Positions 22,101 through 33,238 of a stretch of DNA of 64,000 nucleotides are shown here, piece after piece (position 1 is the stretch's first letter; the number at the start of each line of letters is the position of its first letter). Origin of the DNA: Puccinia triticina (lineage: Eukaryota; Basidiomycota; Pucciniomycetes; Pucciniales; Pucciniaceae); assembly GCF_026914185.1 (NCBI RefSeq), contig NC_070566.1, positions 2,790,001 to 2,854,000 of the forward strand, given 5' to 3'. The notes under the pieces are model-generated. The model was not told the origin of the DNA. It was given only the letters and a program-made list of their open reading frames with translations, and made no database searches. Both the position numbers and the translations under genes were made by a program.

Positions 22101-22605
22101 GTGGTTGGGTAGTTGGATGGATGGTCCAGCAAGTGTCCTCTGTGTGGGTCTTCGCTCTTGGGTTATGTTTACCTCCACTGCATCTGATAATAGGGCCTCT
22201 GGGTTTTCTGGGCTTTTGGCTGGTTCCTGTGGCTAGGGCCGTCAAGGGTTGATCTGCCTCATTGACAAATTTGCGCTTGGTGGTGGTCTCATGGCGGCCG
22301 ATATCCCGAAGTTTTGCAATGATTTTCTTTGGTTTGGCGAGAGCTTTGAGATTTGCAAATAGTGCTTGCATGAGCATGGGCCGTTTCTTAGTTATTTTGC
22401 CAACCAAGACGTTGGGTACTTTCAAGCCTAAGGAGCTGAATTTGGCCAGGCTCTCTTCCATCTTGGTGATATAAGTGTTCATGTCTTTGTTGAACTGGAT
22501 GTCCAACCACTTGTTCCATACCTGAAAGACGGAGAGAAGTGAATCGGAGGCGTACACCACGGGCGCATAAATTTCCAAGTTCGCCGTCAAACGGCCGCAG
22601 GCCAA
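19115..22605 (-). pseudogene. Ty1/copia polyprotein: gag, protease, integrase, RT, RNase H N-terminus (dead)
   Basis: On the minus strand, from 22605 downward, come a gag C-terminal region with a zinc-knuckle remnant and protease GILIDSGTSNHML (to 21886); a pre-integrase block WHNRLGHAI...CNACMQGK (21642-21373); integrase core with Asp in VHADLVVP, Asp in ISDGGGEF and Glu in FSERANRT (21412-20876); RT (20497-19595, with LDVQSAFL and YGLRQAPLVWYKRL); and the RT end and RNase H start (19458-19115, TWPDISFAVSQLSQYLENP and DADWGNCLNTRRSTTG). Integrase before RT identifies copia. The catalytic YVDD box reads HVEN, stops and frame shifts separate the blocks, and the gag start is missing, so the copy cannot function. 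Its RNase H continues at 6689. Confidence 0.9.
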
Positions 22606-23271
22606 ATTTCAACATTGACGGGCCGCAGCTATGGCAAATATTGGTCCCAATTAGCCCAGAAATAATATTGGCGTCCCGCGACGAGGCAATGCCAGTCTTC
22701 CACACAACACACCCCAAAGCCCCGTCCAGAATAATTTGCCGTTGCCAAGCCGGCAATTTCACCACCTCCCGACGGTGTTCCCAGAAAGCGCCCCCACACC
22801 GTCCACCAAGCCAAGCCCCGTGCTACACCGGGCAAGAGGACCGGCACAACACGTATTAGGGTCCCCCCGCAACCAGTTAGTTCTATAGTACTATATACGT
22901 TGTAATGTATTATTGAAAAGCATATTGAAAAGTACAAAAACTAAGTAATCAAACACTTTCCGAGTCTGTGGGACCCACACTGGGATCAGAATCTTTGTCC
23001 TCGTTGTCAAGCGCTCCTCCAGCCCGGACCCAGGCCGCAAGCCCATCCTCCAACCCTGGGATGACATCTTGGATGTCTTCCTCCCCACTCGGCAGATCCA
23101 CCCAGCTCACGAGTTCCTGATTCCTGGGCAACTCGCCAGAATTGACCACAAAAAAATTTGCATCTTTGTGTACCACAGTGTAACCCCCCCCCCCCGGAGG
23201 TGTCACAAGCAGGATCACAGGATTCCAAATATTGATCCTGCTTATAGTCTTGCTGTTCCCCCGCCCCTCCT

Positions 23272-23404
23272 GACTCGGCAGAGATCGTCTTGACATCTCT
23301 CCCGAGTCAGGTAAGCTCAATCCCCTTCTACCTCTTCTTCCCCTCCCCTTATATCATTTATCTAGACTAACGCAGAGATCGTCTTGACATCTCTCCTGAG
23401 TCAG
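23272..23404. repeat. 33-bp direct repeat pair
   Basis: GCAGAGATCGTCTTGACATC plus 13 more bases occurs at 23278-23310 and 23372-23404 with one mismatch, 94 bp apart. It contains the imperfect inverted pair GAGAT...ATCTC. Confidence 0.8.
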
Positions 23405-23408
23405 CAAT

Positions 23409-24427
23409 TCATCCCGCCGCGGTTCTAGAAACCGCTCGAGGCCCTGCCTCTGTGTCCCTGAGTCCTGCCCCAGTGAAGAGCCCCGCCCCTCTGTAGCGGC
23501 CTCTTACACACGGTGGCGTGGTTTTCTTTGGATTCCTGCCGTTCAACACAAACACCCCCAGTGGCTGACACCTCACACCCTCCAGTGTGACAGTCGTGCT
23601 GCACATTGAGGGTGGACACCACCTCCTTGACATAGATGGACACATCATTTTCACTTCCGCCCACAAATAAATTGCTAAGAGTCAAGACTCACCCTCACAC
23701 GTACAAATTTTTGTGGTCCGCTCCTCACGATGCCGCGCATTTGGTAATAAGAATTTATTCCCCCCCTTTCAAACTCGGTGTAGCAGATCCAAAATGTAAA
23801 TCGCGCCCTCTTCTTCGCCTCCCACACGTGGTCTATGCGCCCAACATTGTGTTGGGCCTTTGCATCCGCTGACCGCACCTGCAGAAGTTGTGGGTTAGCC
23901 AATCAAAATCCAGGAACTCACACTAAAGATGAAAAAATTATATTTCACTCACCAAAACAAAGGAACCCTGCTTGAGCATCTGATGAGAGTTCCATCTGAT
24001 TGCGCTCAGCTGAATCAGCTGCCAGCCTGCAAGGTGGTCCTGTAATCCCCTTGGGACCAAAGCCTTCTCCGCCGCCAGTACTTTAGAATTGACTGGTTGG
24101 GGGAAATTATTGGTGTTGTCCATGTGGCAGGCGTGATTATAGTCCATAGTTCTTTGGATTAAGACATCATTTTCAAACAGCTGACTGACTCGGCGCCGTT
24201 GGGAGATTGATTGTGAGCGGTTATCCATATCATATTGTCTGTTTGGGGAAGTGGGGTTGATGGCCCGCTTTGCAGGTTTGGTTGGTCGCGATTTCTCAAA
24301 GCTGCCAGGTGAGCAGGGGTCTTTTCGTGTTTACGCAGGTTAGCCTTCTTGGACCCTTGCCCTCCTCCACTGCATAGGTGACAGAACCATTTATCACCCT
24401 GCTTGCCAGGGCGTTGGTAAAATATGC
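23409..24427 (-). pseudogene. Degenerate multi-exon gene with C2H2-like zinc finger, probably transposon-derived
   Basis: Minus strand. One exon (about 24427-23953, after a GCGCTAG acceptor and ending at a GTGAGT donor) has a finger of the form CX2CX12HX5H (WFCHLC...LRKHEKTPAH) near its start. A next segment (about 23881-23690, after CTTCTGCAG) reads QHNVGRIDHVWEAKKRARF and a YYQMRGI block. A third (23685-23425) reads NDVSIYVKEVVSTLNVQHDC followed by further Cys residues. I recall this order of blocks from repeated fungal hypothetical genes near DNA transposons, but I cannot name the family. Stops between segments and the loss of any continuation suggest decay. It abuts the copia gag remnant. 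Confidence 0.45.
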
Positions 24428-24739
24428 CTAGCGCAAACAAAATAAACAAAACAACTTTCACTTCACCGGCTCATCTAGCAGATGCTGCAGACTCACTCTC
24501 ATCCACTTTGTGTTCAATCCGGGCTCTTGAATGTCGCACCATTTCTGGAATCGCAGTGGAATCGTGACTTTGGTTGGGGTGAATCACTGAGACTCAGACC
24601 GATTTTCCCTGAAGCTGCCAAAGGTGGCGTTCTCACTATCAACCACAAACTGATTGTCGAATGGGCCTCCTGTGGAGGCGCGGTGGATTTTGTGAACCAG
24701 CAAATATACCACGCCAATTTTTGAGCTTTGTTGAATGGA

Positions 24740-25135
24740 ATTACCCATTTGGGGCAGTGTCGCGTAGAGGCGCGGTACATGGGGTGGATAGAAACAGAGA
24801 AATAAACTCGTGGAATGAAATTACCCATTGGAAGACCCATTAGGGGCAGCGTCGCGTAGAGTGCCTGCACCATAATGCTCCGGCAAAGTTGTAGTAGTAC
24901 CAATTCAGTCGTACTGTTGGATTTTGCAAAATCCAACAGTACAACTGTGCAGTCGATGCTACGCCTGAAACGTAGGGCAAGCCCCTGCCTGCACCACAAC
25001 GCTCCCGCAGGCGGCAAAACCCGCTGCCGCGCGTTGGCGCGTTAGTGGCGCTACGTTACCTCAGAGCTACCCAGTGTTGCGTAGAGGCGCGGTACATGGG
25101 GTGGATGGAAACAGAGAGAGAAACTTCTCCAATTT
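24740..25135. repeat. Duplicated repeat block with a perfect 32-bp palindrome
   Basis: The string GTCGCGTAGAGGCGCGGTAC (24752 onward, continuing ATGGGGTGGATAGAAACAGAG) recurs at about 25076 with two differences. GCCTGCACCATAATGCTC at 24861 recurs as GCCTGCACCACAACGCTC at about 24990. Between them is a perfect palindrome (24911-24942). The long minus-strand ORF across this block is a by-product of the repeats. Confidence 0.7.
24911..24942. repeat. Perfect 32-bp palindrome
   Basis: GTACTGTTGGATTTTG followed at once by its exact reverse complement. Pairing continues outward with one mismatch (CAGT/ACTG). No spacer separates the arms. Confidence 0.95.
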
Positions 25136-25295
25136 GTGGGTAGTTCATCGCGTATTCAACAGGGCAAAATCATAAAGACCGAGGCTTGGAGGCATCCTAA
25201 ACGGATGAACCCATCCAGTTTGATGGTAGTTCAAAATCAGTGAACTTAAATGCTGGGCCTCTGCCCAGTGCATCAGCCTGATCGGAGGTTCCAAA

Positions 25296-25458
25296 TTGGA
25301 GGTGAAAATTTGGAGGCGGGTACCCGCGGTACCCGCCTCAAGTACCGCCGGTACCCGTCGGCGGGTGCCGTGTCCGGGTCCGGGTGTCCAATATTGGACA
25401 GATTTGTAGCAGGTACCCGCACCCGTCGCGGGTACCCGTACCCGTTTGGCCATCTCTA
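25296..25458. mobile_element. Shortened relative of the hAT-type MITE
   Basis: The right part (about 25312-25458) is closely similar to the reverse complement of 9653-9790: the same GGGTACC-rich string, CGGGTGCCGTGTCCGGGTCC, and the end TTTGGCCATCTCTA. Possible 8-bp flanks are GTTCCAAA (25288) and GTTCCAAT (25459), one mismatch apart. The left terminal repeat is not recognisable and the palindrome array is absent. Confidence 0.7.
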
Positions 25459-25683
25459 GTTCCAATTGCCGGCGTGGATGATGTGCTCAGCTATCACACC
25501 CCAGCCACTAATCTGGTGACTGCAGCAGGGTGGTGATCATCACGCAGCCAGGGTATAAAGGCATCTGCTTGTGTGGGAGTTCTGCCCACCAGGCCCTTCT
25601 GATTTCACGGCTGCGCAACAAGCACATTTTTTCCCTTTCAACGTACATACTTCAATCATCCTCATTCAAACACCACCTGCAAG

Positions 25684-27191
25684 ATGTCCTCATCCAGCCA
25701 GTCTAACAATGAAGCGCAAAGCTCACGCCAAACGCCTCAACAGGCCAGCCGTGCGGAATCACGTTCGTCTTCTCGCTCTGCCTTGAATCATTCTAACGCG
25801 CGAAGACACCGGGCTAGTCGTGGTGCCCCCTATGCGCCGCCTCTGCAAGGTTTGCAAGCAAATCCTGATCAGACTCAAGGATTGGCTGATGGTCCCGCAA
25901 GGCCTGGTGAGTCCAAATTCCAGAATACTTGCTCAAGATGCCGTCATTAACTCCATTGTATAGCTCATTTGCCAGGCCATGCACAGGACAGCCCTGTAAG
26001 GCGACTGGTTGGAACCACCACAAACTATGGGGGCCCGCGCGGGGGTGTTAACCGACCTTGGCCTCTGTCAATAGTACCATTTGAAGTAGATGAGGAGCAC
26101 CTCAGTGAGAATTTCACTGATAACATGGGCCGCACATATGACCTACGTGCACCATACACTGAGTTTGCTGAGGAACTGATTCAGGTTCATTCTCTAGTAA
26201 CCTATCTGCATTCAAGAAACAACCCAGCTGACCTTTTGCGTACCTTTAGATCCCCAGACCGCAACAATATGCCATTTTGCTGTATTCAATTCTATCTGTG
26301 AGACAGTCTGTTGAGTTGCTCATTCACTCCCAGGACATGGCCCTTTTGGCAACTCCAACGGCGGCCTCATTGTCTGTTCAGGCGCGGTTGTTTTCCTATT
26401 CACGTCACCTTTGGGTGGGTCTTCCTGCCTCTTTGAGTTTGATGTGCTGTCAACAGTTGACTTTCTTTCTGTAGGCCTTTGTCCAGAACCGTGCAAAGGA
26501 AATCCTTATGGATCCTTTTTTGGAGGTGTACTCATGTGACCCAATTCAAGATGGACCACCAGCGGGACGCAGTCTACTGGAGCAGGTGCAGGTGCAAAAC
26601 GGGCTGATAATTGCGCGATGGACGCTGAACTGACATCCTCTTATTCAGGATCATGTCAGAATCCAATCAAACAAGTTTAAACAAGATTACCTGCCCGCCG
26701 GGTATATGGATAGAGACCCGGCAGCAGTAGCGAGTGTCAATTCCAAGTTGCGTGATAGGTTGAAACACGAGCGCGGTGCAATGCGCAATTTGGTAAGTAG
26801 TTTACGTGCGTCGCGTGTGTAGCAATTGTTGGGGGCTCACTCGTTGTGACATTTTCCAGTTGCTGAGCATGGTTCACAGCCCTTCGGGCCAACCGTTGAC
26901 ACACCCAGTTCCCACCTTGACCAAATTGATTATTGATGTAAGTTAAGGCTACTGTCAACCGTGCAAAAAAAGTGGCATGTCCTAACCTGTCCTAACTGAT
27001 TTCTTGTTTTGAAACTACAGATGCAATCTCGGATGTTGCCTAACTCCAAGGGAGACCTTCACACCAACACTCGGGTCAGGGCGTGCATTGCTTATCTGAG
27101 GATTCAGAAGATTTCTCACTATGCCCGTTGGGTGCCGGGGGATATTAATCGGCAGTGGGCTTTAATTGACAAGCAACTACAGGACCTCTGA
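25684..27191 (+). CDS. Six-exon gene of unknown function (278 aa)
   Basis: Exons 25684-25906, 26075-26184, 26475-26585, 26649-26792, 26860-26937 and 27021-27191, with GT-AG ends at each junction; 837 nt in total keeps frame throughout. The ATG at 25684 is the first in a Ser/Gln/Arg-rich, probably disordered N-terminus (residues 1-70). A charged globular part follows (LRAPYTEFAEELIQ, DPFLEVYSCDPIQDGPPAGR, LRDRLKHERGAMRNL), and the end is basic. There is no signal peptide, membrane segment or known motif. It has clean exons inside a transposon-rich stretch, so it is either a lineage-specific host gene or part of an uncharacterised element. Confidence 0.6.
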
Positions 27192-27678
27192 GGATGGTGC
27201 GGTTCTTACAGGCAAGCGTGAGTGACCTTTGGCGCACGCAATGGCTCATGCGCTTGTATTGCTACTGAACCACGACTATCTGCATACAGTTTTTTCAAGC
27301 TCATACTTGAGCTGGATTGAAACTCATTCGGAGACCAATTCTTCTCTTGGCTTGACGTGGAGAATACCCGGCTCCCCACCGAGCTCAAAGTGATGGCCAA
27401 GATGGTGATCATTGCAGAAGAAAACACGACCCAACCTTTGCCAACGGCCAGCACCGGATCCCATTGAGCATGACATGCAAAAGTTGTTCTTGATGGGTGC
27501 CTATTTCCCCCAAATTCGTACACATTTGTAGATAGTTTTTTTTTATTGTTTCTCCTACATAGTTTCCCTTACTGTGAATATTTCATTTTGTGTAGTGTGT
27601 GTTGGGCATGTGTATATTTCTTTTTTCCCCCAATGCGTACGCAATACTAAATACAACTGTCATTACATAATTACTGAG

Positions 27679-28300
27679 TTATCCCATGATGTGGGAAATG
27701 TGTACTTGCTCTACACGGCGTGTTGCGGTTTGTGCAGCAGGATGCCGTGCCTGTGCCGTGCAACGGCTTGCGCGACGTGTGCTCAATGTACTTCTGGGAT
27801 ATGGCCGTTGGTGGGGAGTGCCCCGTTTGGTGGGCGTGCTGAAGCGGACGGGCTTACGTTGGCTGCTCCCGTCTGGTGACGTAGAATTGAGACTGTTGGA
27901 ATTCTTGTGGGGTCTTGAGACGGCTGCATGGTGCTGTCGAAAGACCTGGCACGGGGCCCGTGTATGGGCCATATATTGTTGCGGGGGTGGCCCTGTCCTG
28001 GGACGGCGGGGTTTCCCCGTCCCCAGACGTTCTGGTGCGCCCGTGGTGTAGATGATTTTAATGTCGCACCAGATCTGATAAGGGTCTTGCTCATTATCGT
28101 CGTTGATTACACTCATGAAAATGGCGTTAGAGATTGCCTTGCTGAGAATGCTGCACGTCCTTAATGCTCCTTGCAGTTCCTCATTGTCAGGTTCTTTTGA
28201 TAGCGGCTCTTCAAGGTAGGATTCCAAGTGACAGGGGCAAAGGTGCATTTTTATCTTCCTTTCCCAGAGTGATAAATTGGATCCGTTGTGGTAAGACTAA
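27679..28300 (-). pseudogene. Retrotransposon gag fragment (UBN2/DUF4219-like), decayed
   Basis: On the minus strand, starting before the first ATG at 28248, the frame reads NGSNLSLWERKIKMHLCPCH and then a stretch ending in QDPYQIWCDIKIIY, which resembles the N-terminal gag domain of copia-type elements (a substrate-like W, alternating helices, then the W of the "W..L" block). After about residue 70 the frame turns into Pro/Arg/Thr-rich low complexity and stops at 27679. No protease or pol follows, so it is a stub. Confidence 0.5.
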
Positions 28301-28924
28301 TCCACTTACAAACACATCAAAAATAGGGAAAAATTAAGATAATAATATATTATAAAGTACAAATAAAATCCTTATAGTACAAAATATATTACAACCAACA
28401 TCTTACACAGATCTCCTAATTATATTGTCACCCAGAAAACCAGTAACAGACTACTTAATCACATAATCAAATACATAGTAGAATCCTAGTTTCACATACA
28501 AATCACATACATTACATAGTACAAATCTACTCTAGGACTGAAGGGGACACTTCTGAAAGATTCCATTATCACAGGCTGGAAAATCTACTCTTAGACAATG
28601 TTTTCACCCCAAAGAGGAACAAGCCAAGTGATCATAACCCAAAGTAGTATACTATTTCACAAATATCATGTACAGCTTCCCAATATAGGTTATTATTTCA
28701 CACTACAACTGTACAGCATCCCAATGTAGTATACTATTTCACACTTGTAAAATCCACTCTCAGACCATTTTATTTACTACATAAGAACCCTCTTCTGCCC
28801 CTTCTTGTTCCCTTTCTTCCCCATGCCAGCATAAACAGTAATATTAAGAAATTACTTCTGCTTCCATCACCCATCTAAATAGTAAGATCATCATAGTAAT
28901 CCAAGTTTATTAAAGACACAGATT

Positions 28925-29006
28925 TGCCTGAATTTCAAAAAAAAAATCATGGGTTCCCCCTACAACTTTAAAAAAGTGAGAAAAAAAAATCATGGGTTCC
29001 CCCAAA
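28925..29006. repeat. Short direct repeat AAAAAAAAATCATGGGTTCC
   Basis: The 25-bp string beginning A-run-TCATGGGTTCCCCC occurs at about 28938 and 28983. The surrounding 28260-29330 is AT-rich and shows no gene. Confidence 0.6.
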
Positions 29007-29329
29007 TTATAAACAGAGAAAGCAACAACCGCAACTATTAACTCAAATAGCCTTCCAACATCAGCAAAAGTGCTGTGCCACAGGCTCAGCCCCCAGCCCG
29101 CGTCAAGCGCACGGGTCAAAAGGACTGGACGTGAAGGCCCCCGGCCCTCAGCAAAGGCTGGAGACCAGTGGGGGGCCCACTCTTTGCCCTTCAAACTGCG
29201 CACTTGCAGCAGCGGAAGGGTTGAGGGAGATGGATAGCTGGAATTGCAGCATCTCCAATCGCCCTGGGGGACATCAAAAAACAACTGGTGCCTTTTAAGC
29301 AATTGACCGTCCACCCACGCCTCCCGTCA

Positions 29330-31850
29330 AATCACCCTTGAACTCCATATGTACATACCTGCAACTATGGACCACAAATCATCTCCACCATTGCGCTCGC
29401 CACGCCCCATTGTCACAGTAACCGCCGGTCGACCCTTGTTTTGCCCGCTTGGCCCTTGCAACTCGGCAATCGCCTTCTTTGCTTGGGTCCCATTCCAATT
29501 AGGCTGCCTATTCCATCTGCGAGGTGCGTCCGTTCCCCCCGAGGATACATCATCTAGCAACCTTCATGGCAGACAGTTATTCCAATTCACGGTGAGAACA
29601 ACTCACCTCAGTTGCTGGGCTACTCAGAATTTAATCCTGTTTCAGCTCGCCAGCAGCTCACCGCTAAACTTCTCTTTACTCAATTTAGTGGCATCGCCCT
29701 TTGCATCCGTTGTCACTACCGCGCCTGGACCCTTCTCCTTTTTCATCATCACACCTTGGTCCAACCAGCCGCCACCATTATCCCTAATTCAACTGGCCCG
29801 ACCACACGCTCCCCCCATCATGCCCCCCTGCCCCGTTGCTCTATCAAGGTCAACAAATTGAATACAGCCAGCTCCTCAATATGGGTGTTATACCGCTTCC
29901 TTCTCGCAGCCCTTCTTGCCGACCAGCCTCGCACCTTCTTCTTGATTGTCACCCACAGCAACCTCAACTCTTAAATCTTGGCTTGCCCCTGCGTCAGCTT
30001 TGCAACTCTTCCAACCCCCAGCCGGTTTGCACCTCCAACCGTCCACCCATCTGAAACCTTGCCGCCACCAAACACCCCCAATCACACCCCCGTTTCCTAA
30101 GGCTCCGCACTCATGGATCACAGTAGTATGCCGGCATGGCCGCACCCCCAATGGACCACAATGGCATGTCCGGAATTTCGATGGAGCCAATGTCCCAACC
30201 TAAACCAGAACATAGTGGCATGGGAATGATGATGTAAGCAGCATTTTCTTTCCCTTTTGTCCCGATTGCACATGTGTGAAGCCTCGATAGTGTCACGATA
30301 GGCTCATTTACTAACGGGTAAATCAATGGTTACAGGAACACGGTTTTTGTACCCGGTACACCCACTGTACCCCTGTGGTTTGACGGCTGAACGCCGTCCA
30401 CCGGCGGGGCCACGTTCGGAGCCTGTTTTGGGTTGTTTGTGCTGACGGTGGCCGTCAAGCTGTTGGGCGCCCTTAGGCTTCGTCACCAAGCTCATCTGGC
30501 GTGGTTGATGTCCAAATGGCACAACAGCGGGCTCACCACTCACCACACAATCGACAAGCCCAGCAACAACCCAACAACTCAAGCCAGCTCCTTCCAACCC
30601 ACTTGACCCGCTGTCCCCTGGAGCGCCCAATGTGATGTGCCCTACGGTATCCTGGCCGCTCTTCACGTCGGTCTCAAGTACTTTCTGATGGTGAGCTTGT
30701 CGGAGCGCCAGACCCTCCGACAACTTTGCAAACTTCTACTTTGAGAACCTCCCCTTCTAGCTTGACCGCGCGAGCGAGGAAGAGTCATCTGTAGACTCAA
30801 GGTGGGCCAGCACGGCAAAGCATCCCTGCAATCAGCCGCTAGGAGGCAACATATGTATCTCTCTTTCTCTATGCAGGAATGAAACCAGTTTTGAAAAACA
30901 TGGATTTAATGCATAGATTGTGGGGCTGGTGTCGCGGACCGAGCCTACCGTCTTGTTGGCACCCTCCACGTCGCGGCCCCTGCAGTCGCCGCCCATCTGT
31001 CCCCCAAGTGTGAGCATCACCAACCCTTTCCCGGCGCCACCTCCTCACCCAGCACACACTTTTCAGGTAACTGTCAACGCAAAACTCTCCCAATCACCCT
31101 TTAACCTCATCATCCGTGTGAGAAAAAAAAATTGTCTCCAAGATATGTTCTCTAAAATCTCATACCATTGTATTTGACTGACATGTACCCTCATGCCTCT
31201 TGGGTTTTTGCAAAGTATTTGTCTTAGGTTCACTATTTATTCTCAACCTGATTTGAGTACATACATAAACACATTTGTTTCAGTCACTGAAAACAAACTG
31301 TGCAGATTGAAGAATCCTCTCTGCATGAATTGATATGATTTTGATTGATTTTTATGTAAAGCGGCGCGCTGCACATGTCTCTTGAACTATTGTGTCATCC
31401 ATGTACACCCAAAATTTAAAAACATGGACCCAGAGTTGTGTGTCATTTGACTTTGAATTTGACAGTGGCATTTTTAATTATGTGACTGAGACCTTAACAG
31501 TTGAATATGAATTGATGTGGCATAAGCATGGGCATCCAAGACATCAAATCACTCACTCTTTGCTAAGATCTTGGTTAAGGAGAAACAGCAGTCTGCCAGC
31601 TACTTAAACTCAAAAATTTGGGCTTAAATTCATGCCTGTTGTAAAAAAAACTTGAATAGACATTAACATGAATGTTGAGGATCAATTATGTATTTAACAT
31701 CAGGAATGTGATGAATAGTATCAAAATATAGCCATACATATATTTCAAGTAGATTGTTAGGCGAACATTGGTCTGTGCGGCCTCTGGGCCCCACAGCGGC
31801 GAAGCCGCCTTGGCCTCTAGTTGTTATAATATAAATTTAAATCATAAATT
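29330..31850. other. Region without a supported gene
   Basis: Pro/Ser/His-rich ORFs occur on both strands (for example 29349-29861 plus, 30304-30723 minus), but none shows a domain, and the composition is C-rich on the plus strand over 29400-30100. It may be an old transposon or a diverged gene. At 31741-31825 there is a GC-rich patch (GCCTCTGGGCCCCACAGCGG) in AT-rich surroundings. Confidence 0.4.
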
Positions 31851-32289
31851 AACACCACGGATGTTTGCTCAGCACTTGCGTGCAAGTGCCTTCACCCCTC
31901 TCTTTAGGAACCCTTTAAGATCTCTTTAAGGACTTGGCTCCAAGTGATGTGTAATTTTGTGCTGAATTTTTGCTGAAGTTATGCTGAATGTTTACGAAGT
32001 CATGTTGCAAAGGGTCTGATATCATATTTATAACAACTGCAACTTGACCATATAAATTACTTTAACCATTTAAAAACAGATTTACAACCACACTGCAAGG
32101 AATTGTCAACTGCTTGGAAAAAACAATAGTTTCTTCTATTACTACTATATAATATATTTTGATTAATCATGGGGTTATACCAGGGGAGCTTGTTCAGCAC
32201 TTGCATGCAATTCCAATCATTCAATAATGTTTTTAACCTTTTAAACTTTCTGCTGGAACACTATCAGCAAGGTACACTCAATTTGCACT

Positions 32290-33238
32290 TGTCAGCCTGT
32301 AGGTAACTAACCGTGTCTGAGAGGGTTGTTACTAGCAAGATGATAGTGTAAGATGCGCAGGATGGGCCAATGGGTTTGTGGTAAGACCTGTAAAAGTTTT
32401 CACTCTATCAGTAATCTTGACTGAGAGGCTTGCTCAATTAAGGCACATCCAGATCAACACAGGGTGTTAATAGGCATCCAAGGAATAACTCAACTTGGGT
32501 TTGTGGTTTTACCTACAGAAAGGTAAGGGTAATCAAGAGTTGAAGTTATTCCTGAATTGAAAGATGGTTGAGAATGAAGGCACTGTTTAACTATGTATGT
32601 GTTAAACCTTGCTATAATAATATTCTGAGGGATAAACATTCCTGGGGGGCGTGTTTATATAGAGGGGAAAGAGCAGGAGGGGATATGAGGCGCTTGAAGG
32701 CGCTTCAGGACCAGGGGGGAACTGGAAGCGCTCAAAGGAAGCAGATCCTCATGAGGATCAACATTGGAAATGATCAAGGCAGTGTAATGATCAGTACTGA
32801 TCCTAGATCAGTAGCTGTGCACATTAGCTGATCATAACCAATCAGTGATTCCATTCAGTGCTCTTTGAATTGGATTACATCATGTATTTTTTATGTATTT
32901 ATAGCATAACCAATATATTATGTAAATGGGGACTGAGGCGTAACAGGGATAAATGAGTGATACTTGTCTTGGGTATTTCACGTGTACAGTAATATTACAA
33001 TGTATTGTAATCTTACTGTTGCACGTAACTTAACTCTTATAAAAACAGTACATTATGGTAACTGTATTTAACTATGGTTTATCTGTAATGTGATGTATAA
33101 CAAGAGTACATTCTTAAGCTTGTATCTAATGATATACATATGTAATAAAGGTGTAAAAGGAATGTACTATAAGTAATGTGAACAATTGCAGGTACTTGGT
33201 ACATGTAAGGTACTGTGACATGTACTCTGTGGCTGACA
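32290..33238. mobile_element. Solo LTR of an LTR retrotransposon (copy 2)
   Basis: 949 bp, TGTCAGCC...GGCTGACA, flanked by GCACT and CCACT. It is closely similar to 320-1722 minus the nested MITE and supplies the empty-site reference for that MITE. It includes the same TATA-like GTTTATATAGAGGGG near 32653. Confidence 0.9.

Noticed and set aside
24514..25017. 167-codon ORF on the minus strand
   Set aside because: Crosses duplicated repeat blocks and the palindrome; no domain; composition explained by repeats.
29349..29861. 170-codon Pro/Ser-rich ORF
   Set aside because: C-rich strand bias explains it; no motif and no splice partners.
30304..30723. 139-codon ORF on the minus strand
   Set aside because: No recognisable domain, no initiation context or neighbouring exons; kept only as part of the unannotated region.
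31741..31825. GC-rich patch as rRNA or tRNA gene
   Set aside because: No cloverleaf or rRNA signature could be made out.
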